Below, piece by piece: positions 5,325-6,272 of a DNA stretch of 6,272 bases. Within the stretch, counting starts at the first letter, position 1. Each line of letters starts with the position of its first letter. A program made the translations under genes and the position numbers. The DNA is from an uncultured Clostridia bacterium (GTDB taxonomy: Bacteria > Bacillota > Clostridia > Oscillospirales > Acutalibacteraceae). Below the pieces are notes generated by a model, which worked only from the letters and a program-made list of their open reading frames with translations, did no database searches and was not told the origin of the DNA. The DNA lies in NCBI GenBank assembly GCA_947624755.1, contig CANQLQ010000123.1, positions 1 through 6,272 on the forward strand, written 5' to 3'.

Positions 5325-5495
5325 TTATAAATTGCAATATAAACATCCGAAAAAATATGTTGCGTAACCGTAATATGAACCTGACCATAAAGTATCTGTA
5401 ATAGCAAAATGAAGATGTACGGTACCATTTGCACTTGATCCAGTCGCTCCGACTACGCCTATTTTTCTTCCTACTTGGCCGGTTCCGCTCTGTTG
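5325..5495 (-). pseudogene. fragment of M23 (LytM-type) metallopeptidase
   Basis: An open stretch of 56 codons lies just downstream of the C39 pseudogene and begins after a TGA at 5496-5498. It reads GTGQVGRKIGVVGATGSS, then GTVHLHFAITDTLW and SGSYYGYATYFFG. This is the C-terminal core of an M23 peptidase: the 'GQ.IG.VG.TG' strand followed by the H-x-H motif (His codons at 5415-5417 and 5409-5411). M23 enzymes cut peptidoglycan cross-bridges using zinc bound by HxxxD and HxH. The HxxxD half is absent, no start codon or ribosome-binding site precedes the fragment, and the end diverges into 'CLYCNL' before a stop. It is therefore a remnant truncated at the 5' end and probably also at the 3' end. 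The domain identity is fairly secure; the gene cannot be functional as seen. Confidence 0.75.
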
Positions 5496-5521
5496 TCAAA
5501 AGAATTAGCCATTAATAGGAT

Positions 5522-6272
5522 TTAGTACATTATTCTTATGATTTTCGTTCTGTCGGCTTTAGTGCCATTGTCCAAAAACGCACTAAGCGTTGTACAACTT
5601 TGGCTTCCGGGGTCGTTAATAAGGAAATTCGATGTGGAGAAATTGGTTTTGCTGCTGCCATTATATCCTGTAATGACCACCCAATGCTGATAGCTTCCCG
5701 AACTTGTTTGGGCTCCGATAATAACCGGTCTACCGGCTTTTAATTTTGCGTAAATTGTAGACATTATGTTATTCGTCATGCTCGAATTGTAGCATATGGA
5801 AGTTAAACCTACATTCGAAATCGAATTCCATATTAAATCGTTATTACTGTATCTCAGCTTTTTCATAACTGCATTAGGATAGGTAGTTGAATTTGTATTG
5901 TATGAATACACCATGGCTATACAAGTTGTTGTACATCCAACATTACCAATAGTCTTATTGCCTATGTATACGTTTTTCCATCTGCTATCACCCTGCTTAT
6001 AAAGCGGAACATTAAGTTTAATGCTACTCGTACTTTGCGGATAACATGTTGCGCACGAGGAAAGTTTACTTGTCGCACCTGTTTAGTAATACGCGCCGCA
6101 GCTACATTTTCGATAGACTTTGTGAGGATGAGCGGCCTCTACCCCGGTAGTTGAATAGTTGTGGGTGTGGGAAAATACCGACTGATTAACCCAGCATATC
6201 CTATAAGTATTGCCTGACCACGGACACAAAACCTGATAATAATTTCCTGATGAACCAACGATGTAGCAATTG
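5522..6272 (-). pseudogene. SH3-like / Cys-cluster / C39-family peptidase, 5'-partial and interrupted by an in-frame TAA
   Basis: Read leftward from 6271, 249 sense positions precede the final TAA at 5522-5524. Residues 1-33 (CYIVGSSGNYYQVLCPW ... RICWVNQSVF) look like the end of an SH3-like wall-binding domain. Residues 35-78 contain HTH, EAAHPHK, C-S-C-G (56-59) and C-A-T-C (73-76), a zinc-ribbon-like four-Cys cluster. From V88 a papain-fold C39-like peptidase follows: Q93 in YKQGDSRW, nucleophile C113 in GCTTTC, H196 in QHWVVITGY, and D220 in INDPGS, so the full catalytic set is encoded. Codon 63 (6083-6085) is TAA inside the Cys cluster, where Tyr would fit (YY-stop-TG); TAT or TAC is one base away. 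The first ATG after it, at 5914, lies beyond C113, so reinitiation there cannot give an active enzyme. It is probably a nonsense pseudogene of a secreted wall peptidase or bacteriocin-type protease; sequencing error is the main alternative. Confidence 0.75.

Noticed and set aside
4690..5330. CRISPR array or tRNA/rRNA genes in the long intergenic region
   Set aside because: The repeats are few, diverged and irregularly spaced, and no cloverleaf or rRNA-like sequence is visible.
5272..5499. 75-codon leftward open frame
   Set aside because: It overlaps the M23 remnant in another frame; the M23-like frame shows recognisable motifs (IGVVGATG, HLHF) while this one shows none.
5522..5914. 130-residue protein starting at the ATG at 5914 as an independent gene
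   Set aside because: It would lack the catalytic Cys and Gln encoded just upstream in the same frame; the ATG is internal to the C39 domain. It is treated as part of the interrupted gene.

Overview
The window looks like a chromosomal segment of a low-GC, gut-type member of the Clostridia (Ruminococcaceae/Oscillospiraceae-like). This rests on A+T-rich intergenic DNA, Firmicutes-style Shine-Dalgarno sites, a SAM-I (S-box) riboswitch in front of metK, a PdaA-type deacetylase with the clostridial TFDCG motif, and cell-wall peptidase remnants built from SH3-like modules. The organism assignment is inference from these traits.

Layout from left to right. (1) Positions 2-1000 (+) hold the 3' part of a polysaccharide deacetylase gene that enters from outside the window. 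(2) Positions 1001-1271 are intergenic and carry two GC-rich palindromes. (3) Positions 1272-1742 (-) encode a small secreted protein with an InlB/Flg_new-like repeat. Its promoter region is divergent from (4) udk, uridine kinase, 1925-2530 (+), which has a good sigma-A promoter and a strong, probably bidirectional terminator. (5) Leftward from about 4700 runs a methionine-cycle transcription unit: a SAM-I riboswitch with terminator/antiterminator, metK, and a membrane protein of the DUF3267 'putative zincin' family whose HExxH motif has become REAVN. (6) Positions 4691-5324 contain no convincing gene. They hold a GC-richer block with inverted repeats, flanked by two diverged direct repeats, with a fully consensus leftward promoter at the right edge and an extended -10 overlapping a palindrome at the left edge. 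(7) Positions 5325-6272 (-) contain two broken cell-wall peptidases: a fragment of an M23 (LytM-type) endopeptidase and, upstream of it, an SH3-like/Cys-cluster/C39 peptidase that keeps its catalytic residues but is interrupted by an in-frame TAA.

The only functional coupling visible is the SAM-controlled metK-DUF3267 unit: when SAM is abundant, the leader should terminate and silence both genes. The other genes appear to be independent units. The right third looks like a decaying accessory region made of degraded lysins and a repeat-bounded intergenic element. No complete novel multi-gene system is evident. The best leads are the degenerate DUF3267 protein tied to SAM control, the 4731-5298 element with its strong promoter, and the decaying peptidase pair.
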